Positions 9,842 through 20,880 of a stretch of DNA of 64,000 nt are shown piece by piece. Source of the DNA: Sordaria brevicollis. Lineage: Eukaryota > Ascomycota > Sordariomycetes > Sordariales > Sordariaceae. Every line of letters begins with the position of its first letter. The stretch's first letter is position 1. The notes below the pieces were generated by a model. It was not told where the DNA came from and made no database searches. It was given only the letters and a program-made list of their open reading frames with translations. The position numbers were made by a program, and so were the translations under genes. The stretch lies in the NCBI GenBank assembly GCA_033439795.1, contig JAUTDP010000002.1:3038001-3102000 (forward strand), read 5' to 3'.

Positions 9842-11213
9842 TGCTGTGAGAATGGTGCATTTGTTCTGTCTCCAGCAGCCCAAGCCGGCCAGGCTGGTTT
9901 AGGTGACCGCAGGCATGTCCGTGCAGAAACCCTTATCGGCCCACCGCTGAGCGAGAGTTTGTGATGAGAGGTCGGCGGGCCTTTTTCTGTATTAAAAGTT
10001 CGAGGACCGGAAGGGGGAAGTCGTTATCTAGGTCCGTGTATGTAGTTCCATCCCTCCCTCCCGAACCGTCAACTATAGGTAACGGTAATCGACGTGTGAA
10101 ATTGTATTGCTCCTCTTTGGTTACAACGTACAAGTGGTACAGTGCAAGATGGTACCTACAGTACCTTGACGGCTCGGAAATAATACACGGAATGGGTATG
10201 GACTGGAGCCTTCCTGAGCGAGTCTGAGATAACTCCGACCACCGGTGACCGGTGTTGTGATATGCTTCACACACTGGTGCCATACTTGTGGTGTAGGTAG
10301 TTTAGAACCCTCACCATGACTGACGGTGAAATGCTCGACGATACACACATGTAGCTCAGCAGGTCAAGATCTTCCATGTCTTGGCAACGGTTGAACCCTA
10401 CCAGGTATCGTATCGTTGCTTGACCGCAACCCCCATCTTGTTCAGCAAGGGCCAAGGGTGATAATAACAACGACAACCCTCGGAGATAAGAAACACACAC
10501 ATCGGAACTGTGAGAGAAAGAGGGAGTCAAAATGCAAAAACTGAAAAGAGGGCAGGTCGTAATTCCATTTTCCTTTCGGATTTCGTAATCCATAAAACAC
10601 AAACAACAGCAGAAAGAAAGGGGAAAAAACACAAGAACACAGCAGGGTGCATGGAGCCCAGCGAGCCTTGGTTGCCAGGGGGATACAATCATTTAAGGCA
10701 GAACTTCGGGTAACGGCATTTTATCCTGTTGCAGAAAGAAGGTGGGTTATCTCCACAGGGGACTAGGCCCGCTGATCCTATCCCCAGCTTTTGCTGAAGT
10801 TTGATCCGAAGAAAGAAAATTGCGAGGTTGATGTAAGAAAGTGTCGAACAACCTTAATTTTATTGCTGGTGAAATGATGTGCTTGCGATACCTGTGTCGC
10901 CGTTGGGGTTCAATGGTAGAACAGTGAGTCAAAGAAGTTGAAAGTTGAATGACTGTATGCACTGAAATGCCGTGATAAACCCGGAAATTGGTTTTGGGTG
11001 ATACAAAAGACAAAACATACGTAGGCAGGTTTATATGTCGGCGTGACACAGAACCGTCCAAAGCAAATTGAGGCGGCGAGGGCCGCTGTGCTTTGTGCCG
11101 CCGCCGCCGTCGTCCTGTATGATGCACGTAATGTACTATAACGTGGTCAATTAAAATGGATGGCTTTCAGTTGTTGAAATGGGGGATCGATGCATGTGCA
11201 GCGTTGGGCAGCC
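9842..11213. other. intergenic region between biotin synthase and the transposon block
   Basis: About 1.4 kb without a credible gene. It contains the right copy of the flanking repeat at 10059-10165. Base composition is ordinary, not RIP-mutated, up to the transposon edge. No RNA gene could be supported. Confidence 0.45.
10059..10165 (+). repeat. right copy of the ~100 bp repeat flanking the biotin synthase gene
   Basis: This is the partner of 7551-7652, in the same orientation. Relative to the left copy it has small insertions (for example after TCAAC and after ATCGACG) and several positions where the left copy has C or G and this copy has T or A. That bias is compatible with mild RIP or methyl-cytosine decay, but the copies are too short to be typical RIP targets. 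Confidence 0.7.
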
Positions 11214-11218
11214 GCTCC
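11214..11218. repeat. left target-site duplication of the outer retrotransposon (GCTCC)
   Basis: GCTCC immediately precedes the TG of the left LTR and is repeated exactly at 28434-28438 directly after the CA of the right LTR. A 5-bp duplication is normal for Ty3/gypsy integrases. Removing the element leaves a continuous unmutated sequence around GCTCC. Confidence 0.85.
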
Positions 11219-11288
11219 TGTAAGGATTTGCTCCTTGGAGACAAGCAAAGACTTGTGTGAAATGCAATGAATTGATTATAGAGAAGTT

Positions 11289-12040
11289 TAGTCTCAGTTC
11301 TCAGACCCACTAACCTCCGAACCCCACCCCCCCTTTTCTGCGGTAGCAGGTCTGAGCGCGTTTTGCGCAAAATGGCCGTCGAAAATAGGGGTAAAAGACA
11401 AAATATTGAATATTTAAATAACGAAAAATTATATAGTTACAAAAAGTATATCACAAGGATGGCCTCAACGAGACGGTTCCAACGGTACTATTTTTGAAGT
11501 GCACGGACCACTCCTTGAGGTAATGCAACGTTAAATAGGAAGAAGGAAAAAAAATTATTAACCCCTTCGAAGTTACATTACCTCAATGAGTGGTCCGTGT
11601 ACTTCAAAAATAGTACCGTTGGAACCGTCTCGTTGAGACCATCCTCGTGATATACTGTTTATAACTATAAGAATTATATTCATTTAAATAATTCAGAGTG
11701 TCTCAAATTCTAAAGATTTGATAGCCGACGGAAGAATATCTTTAAAGTTAAATTTATATAAAAGAGTGGTCCGAGCGCTTTGAAAAAATAATCTATAAAA
11801 CGGCCTTGAAAAAACTATCTTCCGCTATATTTTATTTTTATCTTATTATTTTTCGTTATTTAATTATTAATAAAAAACCTTTAATAAGAGTTGAAAATTT
11901 ATATGGGAATTTTGCAGCCGACGGCCATTTTGCGCAAAACGGTAACAGACCTCCTCTCACTAAAGTTCGAGGAGAGGAGACCCACATTTTGTGGGGTGGG
12001 TCCGCTGAGCGCCGTGGAGGAGGTTCTGTGGAAGAGACTA
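11289..12040. mobile_element. 752-bp non-autonomous DNA-transposon-like insertion with 9-bp target duplication
   Basis: The insertion is bounded by AGAGAAGTT at 11280-11288 and again at 12041-12049; the uninterrupted right LTR has a single (mutated) copy of this site. The ends are a short terminal inverted repeat, TAGTCTC...GAGACTA. A longer subterminal inverted repeat of about 33 bp occupies 11348-11381 and 11919-11952, sharing the core GTTTTGCGCAAAATGGCC. A 9-bp duplication is what Mutator-like elements usually make; 8 bp (GAGAAGTT) would suit hAT, and the two cannot be separated because the flanking A is shared. There is no transposase. The outer about 100 bases at each end are GC-normal, while the middle is RIP-like and contains a large foldback. 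Confidence 0.72.
11410..11690. repeat. large foldback (inverted repeat, arms about 115-120 bp)
   Basis: The arms 11410-11530 and 11571-11690 are near-perfect reverse complements around a purine/AT-rich 40-base centre. The best-matched core is the segment around ACGGTTCCAACGGTACTATT (11473-11492) and its complement in the right arm. A related partial copy (GAGTGGTCCG followed by a TTTGAAAAA run) appears again near 11764. Transcribed RNA from here would form a long hairpin. Confidence 0.85.
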
Positions 12041-13466
12041 AGAGAAGTTCTATACCTCTTAAATTAGCTAGGGACTTCTAATCTTATCCTCTACCTGGTA
12101 CCCGGATGTACCTGCACGCCTATACGGGGCCTATAAATACCTACTTATACTTCTATAATTAATTAGGGTAAGTAATTATTGGTATTACCCTTTATAGGTA
12201 GGTATATTAATTATACTAATAAAGTAGCGATTGGGTTATACTGTAGGCGCTGCCTATAATTTGCCTTTTATAAAAAGATTTATTAACGCCTTCGTTAATT
12301 TATATTCGTAAATGAATTTATTATAAGAAATGGAAAAATAAGGAAAGAAATATATTATAAAATAATTTTAAAATTAACGTGTAAATTATATTGTAAATTT
12401 CGTTTTTCAACCTGCTTCCTAATTTTATTCCTTGTCCTCCGGGAACTTTATTATTCCGAATTAGTTATAATATATATATTTTACTATATTGCGACTTTAA
12501 GTCTTTCAAATATATTATTTATATATTAGTATTAAAGTTTATTAAATTGAGTAGGGGATTTTAGAAGCGACGAATTTTGCCGTTAATTTAGCGAACGAAA
12601 TTAAATTACGTCTTATATTCGAATTTATTAATTTAATAATCCTTCCTAAATATCCGTTATATAATTCCTATTATATTTATAAATAATTTCGTACCGATAT
12701 ATCGTTTAATTATTCTATTAATATATTAAAAATTTTATAATTATAGTCGTTTAAATTTTAGGGTATAATTATAGGGTTTAGAGCTTGGCGGTAAGGTAAA
12801 TAATAGGCGATTTCCTCTAGCGTTTATATATAATTACTTAATTATTAAATTAAAGTATATTTAGTATAGAAATATACGTATTTATATACGCCGGCTAATA
12901 CGTTCTTTATTATATTAATATTAGGGTTTGGTTTAATAACGTATTTATTTCCTTTACGGTATTTATAGGCGCGGGTAAAATATATAATTTATTAAATTAG
13001 GTCGATATATTTCTCCTTATATAAAATATAATATTATATTTCGTATTACGGTATTTATATAATAAATTATTTTAAAGTAATAAGTATTTTTTCGTACGGC
13101 TCTCCGAAATATTTTATATTTCTCTTTCTAAAGTATATATATTTTAAAATATTTTAATATACAAATACCTTTTAGAGGAAGTCGTTAAGGTAGCGAATTA
13201 TAATACAACTAATTTATTTCATTATAATTATTCCGACTATATTAAAATTAATTTTCTAAAGTAGTATTATACTAATATATATATCTTTTAAATAATATTT
13301 ATCGAACGGAACGTATTTAACGTAATTTAGGACTAATATATAATAAATTTTGCTAATTTAATTAATAGCGTCTATATTAGCGAATTTATTTTAATTAATT
13401 TAGGGATAATAAACGTCCGTATATAGTAATAATGAATTTAGAGTTTTTAGAATTATTTGGGAAGAG

Positions 13467-13573
13467 TATATTTTAGGGAGAATTAGATTTAAAATTTAAA
13501 TTAGAAATATTTTAGGGAGAATTAAATTTAAAATTTAGGTTGGGTTAAAAATGCTTTAGGGAGAATAGTAATT
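13467..13573. repeat. short degenerate tandem repeat inside the outer element
   Basis: A unit containing TTTAGGGAGAATTA followed by an ATTTAAAATTTA-like run occurs twice (about 13468-13505 and 13507-13550), and a shortened third copy starts at 13551. It lies between the inferred end of the outer pol region and its left (3') LTR, a place where fungal Ty3/gypsy elements often carry repeats. Confidence 0.5.
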
Positions 13574-15329
13574 AAGGATAATAATTTAAAAGGGAAAAGA
13601 ATTATAATAAATAGGTAAGAAAGATTAATTTTTATAATTTTTTTATAAATAATCTACGGCGGTTTAATTTATTTAATCCTTCCTTTTTTCGTTATTTATT
13701 TAATACTTTATTTCTTATTTTCGTATAAAGTCTATTCTATTTAATTCTAATTCCTTTAAAATTCTTTATTCGGTAAACGTTTAGCCAAAGCCTTTATATT
13801 CGATTAATTACCTTTTTATCCTAATTTTTATTTACTTTTCGGCGATAATCCGGCGCCGGTAGTCTTAAATTCAAATAGGGCCGATAGGAGGTAATTATTA
13901 TCTATAGGGGTCGAAATAGTAAAATTCTAGGTAATTAATAGAAATTATATTATATATCTTCTACGAAATTGGAAAATTTAATTTATACGCTAACTTTCCG
14001 ACCGTTTAAATAATTTTAAATAATTTAGCGTATTATAATTTAATTTTCTTACCGATCGATAAAGTAAGAGGGATATTATAACCTTTATATAAATAGAGTA
14101 TAACTTTATCGCTAATTTTAAAGAATTTTATTATATATTTCCGATTATAATAAATTTTTATAATTATAGCCGCTAATATAATAACGTTAATTATATCGAT
14201 TTATAAAATTCCTAAATTAATTACCTTTTCGGGGATTTATCCTATTATAAACCCGGTTATATTATTAAGGGTAAAATTTATAACGGCTTCGTTAGGGAAT
14301 ATACCGGTCGATATAAATTTAATATTATTATATATAAATTAAATATAAAATAATATTTCGGATTATTAAGCTCCGTTTATTATCCTATAGAAAAAATACT
14401 TAAGCGCAGATTTAACGGTTTAAATTATTCGTTCTATCTATTTATTTATTATTAAATAATAAGCTATTAAATATAATAAATAAGTATTTAATTCGTATTA
14501 AATTATTTTTTATATATCGGAAAGGAATTTTAGGTTCTAATTATTTAATAATTATTTTGGGATTCCTTAATTTATAGAGAAGAAGGCTACGATTAAGATT
14601 TTCCTCTATTACGAAATTATCTATATTATTTTACCTTTTAAAAGTAAAATTTAACGGTTAAATTTATTTACGTATATAAAATATATATTATATTTATTTA
14701 AATTATAAAGGAGGCTAATTATAAAATTAATATTAATAAAGAAATACGGGTATAGCGGAGAAAGAATAGGCTAAAAGTTTCCGTAAATTTTATACCGGGT
14801 AATATAATATATAGTATATTAAAAATAAGTCCGTACGAATCGGCGGAATTCTTTATAATTATAATTAATATAATATAAAGTAATAATATTTCGTAAAATT
14901 TATTATACTTATAATAATTCTTTCTATAAAATATATTGAAAATATTAGTAATATAATTAAAAAGTATATATAATTTAGGGGTTATATCCTCTATAATTTT
15001 CTAAAAGAGGCTATTCCGGATTTCGAAGGGTAAAGTAACCGGTTGTAAAATTTGGCTATTTTTTTTTACTATATTTAATATACTTTTTTATTTTGAATTT
15101 TAAAAATAACCGATTTAAATCTTCTATTAGAAATCGGGGTTAATCTCGATTAAAACTATCCCCCCTCGTTTTAGCGCTAATACTTCGGATAGTTTAGTAT
15201 TAATAACCATTAACGGTAATTTAATAATTTTAATAAATAGTAATTAAAGTGGTTAAAAATTAAATAGCGTACTTTCGGTATATATAATAAAATTTATTTA
15301 ATATTCCAGGCGGTCGTTTAATAAATTAT

Positions 15330-16335
15330 TCAGGGAGCCCGGTTCTATTATTAATTCGGATTCGTTAATTAAGAATTTAAATAATATATCCGGTATAATA
15401 TAATTTTTATTTAATTTATATAGGACTTTAATATCCTATTAGCTTAAATATTTAAAGGTTCGGACTAATTTTTTAATTTCGATAAATATAGTAGTAGAAT
15501 TAACGATATCGGTATATTATTTTACTAAATTTAGGATAATTTTATAATTTATAAATATTTAAATAAAATATTAAATTTTAATAATTTATTATTTATATTT
15601 CTTTAATACCTATATAAAGCCGTATATTTTTATTTCTATCGATTGATATTTTTTTTCGACGTTTTAAAGGGTCCTATTAATAAAAGTAATTAATTCAACG
15701 GATATCGAAAGTAATAAAGAGGTTATTCCGCCGTTGGTAATAATTTTAATTAATATTTTATCTTTAATATAGTAAACCTATACGCCGATTTTTAAATTAA
15801 AAATATTGAAGTCGATATATAATATCCTAATTAGCGAAAAGTAAATAAAAATAATAGGGTAGAGTAATACTATTTTAATATTGTTAAAAGCTTTTTTTTC
15901 TTTTAAAGTAGGAAATAGGAAAGAAAGTTTTTACGCCTAATCTCTCCGATCGGTCTTATTTTTATATATTCGTTTATTAGCTTTAATTATATTTATTTTT
16001 TATTATTTTAATAAATCGATTACGACCGCGAATTATAGGATTTTATAGCGGAATTAGGTTGAAAAGTTAATAAAGATTTCTAAGTCTTTTAAATTTTTAA
16101 GAAAAATAAGGCGTTTAACGGCGGTAAATTTTTCTTCAGAGGTATTTATATTAAATAAATCGATTACCTATCCTAATACAACGGCGTTAGGAAAACCGAT
16201 AAATAATTTATTTGGGCCGATAAAGATATTATATTATTATAAACGTTTGAATAATTTAATAAAGTCTTAGATATAATTTTTTAAAATTTATAAATTAAAT
16301 ATAATATCGTTGTAATAAATTAGCGCGTTAATATT
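15330..16335 (-). pseudogene. RIP-destroyed pol (reverse transcriptase and RNase H region) of the outer element
   Basis: The minus strand, read through stops, gives recognisable Ty3/gypsy pol. Around 16,290-16,330 is a YYNDIIF segment in the position of the YxDD active site, with Asp-to-Asn change as RIP would produce. It is followed at 16,180-16,250 by NIFIGPNKLFIGFPNAVVLG, the usual end-of-palm motif, and at 16,080-16,140 by EEKFTAV...LKNLKDL. Near 15,340-15,420 comes IPDILFKFL, in the position of the DALSR-type motif after RNase H. Many stops interrupt the frame. Confidence 0.7.
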
Positions 16336-18529
16336 TTGGAGAATAGTATTTATATATTTTTATACGAAAGCGTTAGAATTTTTATCATTTATAATAATAT
16401 AATTAAACGTAAATTAACTTATATAAATTATAATAGAAAATATTTAATAACTTTCGGAGTAAATAAATTATTAATAGTAAAAAGTAATAGTATTAAGAAT
16501 AATAATATATTTGTAATCTTTTAATTTTATAATAATTTCTTTTTACGTCCTTATAGGGTACGAATCTATAATTGTAATATAATTTAGCCCGCGGATATTT
16601 ACTACTATTTTTCTTTTCTTAATACCGTTTAATATATTTTTCTAAATTATAAAAATTAAAAAGGAAAAAAGTACCTTTTAAATTGTAAGTACAATTTTTC
16701 CTATATCCTTTAATTTTTAAATAGTATTTTAAATAATTTCTTTACCCTTTTAATTTAATAGGTAAATTTTCGTTTTTTTAAAAATGAAATTCTATTAATC
16801 GTTTTAAAAGTCGACGCTTATTTATTATTCTTTTAATATTTTTATAAAATTTTTATTTTTAAATACTATAGTAAATTCCGATAAAACCTTTATTAAGCGT
16901 TTAATACCGCCCGGGTTATTCTTATTCGTAAAAATAATTATATTATATTTATATTTAATAACGTTAATCGTAAGGATTATTAATATATAGATTTCGTCTT
17001 TCCGTTTCTCTCTTATTAAGGGTTTTTATATTATTAAATTAATTAAATTTACGTCTATTAAGAAAAGTATTACGTTAAAATCGATAGATGAAAGATATCA
17101 AATTTATTATTACATAGGAATAATTAATAGTAAATTAATTCTGTTATACGCGAATATTAAATAAAAATTTAAGTTGGTAAGTAATATAAACGAAAAAAAC
17201 CGGTTAATCGGGGTTAAATTAAAAATAAAATTATAATTAGCGTTATAAATATTATAAAATACGGGGAAATAATATATAATAATGAATAAGATAATAATAT
17301 ATTTAATAATATAAATTTGGCATATTAAAGTATAATTTAATTAATAAAAGTAAATAGAATAAATATTCCGTATAATTTAATATTAGCGGTAAATTGGGAT
17401 AATAAAATATTAAACGCTTCTAATCCTATATAATCGGTACTAAAGAAAAGGTTTAGAACGAAATTATTTATTAAAGAAATTTCCTTTATAAAAATTGCGA
17501 GTATTAGAACCTTTATCGAAATATCGATACCGGAGAGAGCGAATAGAAAAAGGATATATTCTTTGAATTCTAATATAATTTTATTAATGCCTTTTAGAAT
17601 AAAAAAGGTAATTCGTTATTTAATGCGTAAATTAGGGTAATATTTAATTAATTAATAGCGGTCGATTATTAATAAAAAGTAACCTATATTTATATAAATT
17701 TTTAATTCGTTATTAAATAGTATCCGAATTTTTACTTTTAAGTAAATTTATAAACGAAATTTATAACCTAAATTATTTTTATATTATTAATAAGAGGATA
17801 ATTTTTTTTTAAATACCCTCCGCTTTTATATTATTAAGTTAATATTTCCCGATTTTCTACCGGTTTAATAAAAAGTAGACCGGCCGTTATATTATTTAAA
17901 TATTTAATAATATACGGTATATACCGACCCTATATTTTATTTATTTTATTAATTATTATATAAATAGTTTCGCTTTTTTAGGTTGGGTCGTTTACGCTTT
18001 AAATAAATAGGGTATACGTATTTTATTAATTTAGATTTATTCGGGAAAGATTTCGGGTATTTATAATATTAATAGCGAGGGGTTTCGGTATTTATTAAAA
18101 AGGTAATCGCGAAGAATATAAATTTTTAATATTTAGGTTTTAATAGGGGTAGGGGAGGTTAATCTTTTTACCCTTATTCTTTTTAATTATTAGAATTTTA
18201 AGCGGCGAAGGCATTTATATTAAATATATTATTTAGAATATTTTTAACGGTTGGATATTAATAGTAATTATTTTAATTATCGTCTTCGAAGGCCGCGTTA
18301 ATGTATTTAAATTTAAAAATTAAAAAGCGCCTATTCTTGAGAATTATATAAGGAATTAATTATTATTAATTATTCCGTTAATTCCGATAATTATTAGTAT
18401 TATTCTATTTGTTAAAATTCCCGGGGTAAATAGGATTATTATAACTGAATAATTAAATATTAGGGTTTTAATAATTTTATTAGAAAAGGTAATTGGTTTT
18501 ACCCTTATTTTAAAATCGTTAAGAGCGTT

Positions 18530-18690
18530 CTATTAATTTTCGGGCCTTATTTTCGATAACGGATTCGCGCTCGGTAATATCTCTTAAGAATTTATCTAAT
18601 ATAATATCTTCTATTAGCTTATTTAATTTTAATTAAATATCGGGGTTTAGTATTTTAAAGGCGGCGGTAAATTAGCCTTAGAATAATATT
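18530..18690 (-). pseudogene. decayed coding trace (Gag-proximal) of the outer element
   Basis: On the minus strand one frame reads FKILNPDI, a stop, then LKLNKLIEDIILDKFLRD and ITERESVIENKARKLIERS with coding-like composition. Given the pol order in this element it should lie in or near gag. No conserved domain is identifiable. Confidence 0.35.
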
Positions 18691-20059
18691 CTATATATTT
18701 TAACGTCGTAGACTATAATTTATATAAAGGTAAAAAGGTCTTATCCCTTTATTATATTTTAAAAGGAAAAGTTAACCTTTTTAATATTTTTCATTACCTT
18801 CGAATAATTCTTTTTAAAATATTCCTTTAGCTTTTTATAAATTATTAAAATATTTACGGATAATAGGATGTATTAGTCGGTAGCGGTTAAGATATACGAA
18901 TATTATATTAATACTAATCCAATAAGGTAGGATATTTATACTTTACGTATTACTTATACGCCGTAGGATTATTCGAAAAATAAAAAACGGTCGGTAAATA
19001 AAAATATATTATAATATTTATTTATCCTATTATCGGATATTACGCCGGATTTATTAACGTCCTTTATAAAAGGGTCGAAATATTTTACTTCGTAAACCTT
19101 TAATAGTCCCTTTATTTATTAAATTTAAATATTTTAAAATTCGTTTTTATATTATTGAATAATTTCTATAATAATTTTAATTATATTAACGGCGTTTTAT
19201 ACTTTAATTTTTTAAAAGGTTAAAGTAAATATAACCGCTTAATTACGTTTTTATATATTATTATATTTTTCGTTATTAAATATATTAAATATAAAAGACT
19301 TTATTACCGGTCTATCGAATTATAATTCTTAAAATTATTTTAATTAAAATCGGGAAAATTTATTACTCTTAATTTATCCGGCCGATTATATATCTTTTTC
19401 CTAATAGCCTTTAGATTCGTTATTTTCGGTATTATTATTCTATCCGTTATTAATTAACTACAACCCGGTCGGTATCCGTAGTAAAATAGTTTAATTTTTT
19501 AAAAATAAATCCTCTTAATACGGGTAGGAGTTTAAAAGGTTAATTTAAAATATAAGTATATTACAATCCAATCTTATAAACGAAGGATTTAAGAAATTAA
19601 ATAGAATAATCAATTTTTATTATTTTTCTAGGGTAATTTCGTTAAACGGAAATTCACTAAATAATTTTACCCCGCGCGTATTAAAGCCGATTTAATTATC
19701 GTAAAATTAAAATGAATAATATATAAATTATATTAATATTTAATAAAAAAGCGCTTCCTATTAATAGGAAGGTAATTCTTTATAAATAAACGAAGGTTTA
19801 GGAAATTAATTTAATTTATTAAGGGATTTTATTCGTTTTCGCGATATAATTTTAATAATTAAATTTAATAATTAAAAATTTTAAGTAAATGCGGATTAAT
19901 AGCGGGAGCGTTTCGATTAACGACGTAATAACCCGTATAATAATTAATTATATTAAGAAGAAGAGCCTAATTAATTTTATTCTTAATCTAAGACTATTTA
20001 CCTATAGAATTAAACGAATATAGCCGTAAAAAATCTAATAAATATAACCCACTTTAATA

Positions 20060-20064
20060 ATTAA
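20060..20064. repeat. left target-site duplication of the inner retrotransposon (ATTAA)
   Basis: ATTAA precedes the left inner LTR and is found again at 27740-27744 directly after the right inner LTR. In an AT-rich context a chance match is possible, but it coincides exactly with the ends of two equal-length LTRs. Confidence 0.65.
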
Positions 20065-20350
20065 TATTAAGGGATAGCGTTGGCACCGTTAGGTATATAA
20101 TGAGATATATATTATTGTACGAAGGAAGGGAAAGGAGAAGTGTATACGGAGGATTAGATATATAGGCGCGAGTTTATACCCTAGTCCGTACGTACCTATA
20201 TAATATTATATATAATTATAAGTAATTAAATTTAGATTATATCGAGTTATAATATATATACTATAATTAGGAATAGTCGTTAGGGATTTGGGTATTTATA
20301 TAGGTAATTAGTACGTATATTAGGTATAATATAAATATAATCCTATAATA
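20065..20350. repeat. left LTR of the inner element (3' LTR on the minus strand)
   Basis: 286 bp, aligning end to end with 27454-27739. The first about 100 bases keep TG and CA pairs (for example the TTGGCACCG stretch), whereas the right copy has TTAATACCG there. The remainder is strongly mutated. Confidence 0.88.
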
Positions 20351-20699
20351 CTATCCCCCTTCAAAAAAAGTTCGTAGAATTAAAAAAATTTATATATACG
20401 TATAATTATAATTTAAAATCCTTTATTAATTTATTAAATATTTCTAACTGTAATATTAATTATATCCTAAATTATTTATTTATTAAAAATTATATAATAT
20501 TTATTATTATTTCTATAAATCCCTCCTCCACCTCCTTTTCGGTTAGTAATAATTCTATTTTAGAAATAGCGAATCGTTACGCTAAATGGGCGGAATAGCG
20601 GTATAAAGCGCGGGGTTAAGTATTAGTATTGGGTTGCCCGTTACGAATAATAGGGTCCGTTATTAGGTCTTTTCCTTTTTATTCGAAACGGTTAAAAAA

Positions 20700-20880
20700 T
20701 TCTTTAATATAGGGCGGTATTAAATTATCGGGGTAGTTGTAATAAAATTCCTAAAGACGTATTTTATAATTAATAATATTATTAACCTTTTTTTAAATAG
20801 GGTTATAATCGCCCTTCTATTTAATTAAGTAATACTAATAACGGTTTTCTCCTTTCTATTTAATATTTAGTAATTTATCG
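20700..20880 (-). pseudogene. chromodomain at the integrase C-terminus of the inner element
   Basis: The minus strand, read through stops, gives RRKGENRY, a stop, then YYLIK, a stop, KGDYNPI and, after further stops, NNIINYKIRL and EFYYNYPDN. This matches the chromodomain pattern of Y-LVKW-GY---TWEP--NI---L--FH--YP, with the tryptophan codons turned into stops as RIP does to TGG. It identifies the element as a chromovirus. Confidence 0.7.

Larger units (their letters stand above)
11219..12258. repeat. left LTR of the outer element (split by an insertion)
   Basis: LTR sequence occupies 11219-11288 and 12050-12258; the rest is the inserted element at 11289-12040. The first 70 bases are nearly unmutated (they keep CA and TG dinucleotides), while the same bases in the right LTR are heavily C-to-T and G-to-A changed. 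The opposite holds for the last about 60 bases, which are mutated here and intact in the right copy. Confidence 0.85.

Noticed and set aside
10350..10420. tRNA-like A-box (TAGCTCAGCAGG) followed by a GGTTGAACCC sequence
   Set aside because: No acceptor stem can be formed around it, the second motif is not a proper B-box (GGTTCRANNCC), and no anticodon arm is visible.
11806..16524. Short open frames inside the AT-rich block (for example 11806-12081 and 16336-16524)
   Set aside because: They consist of RIP-generated sequence or span an insertion/LTR junction, and they do not coincide with the pol traces seen on the minus strand.
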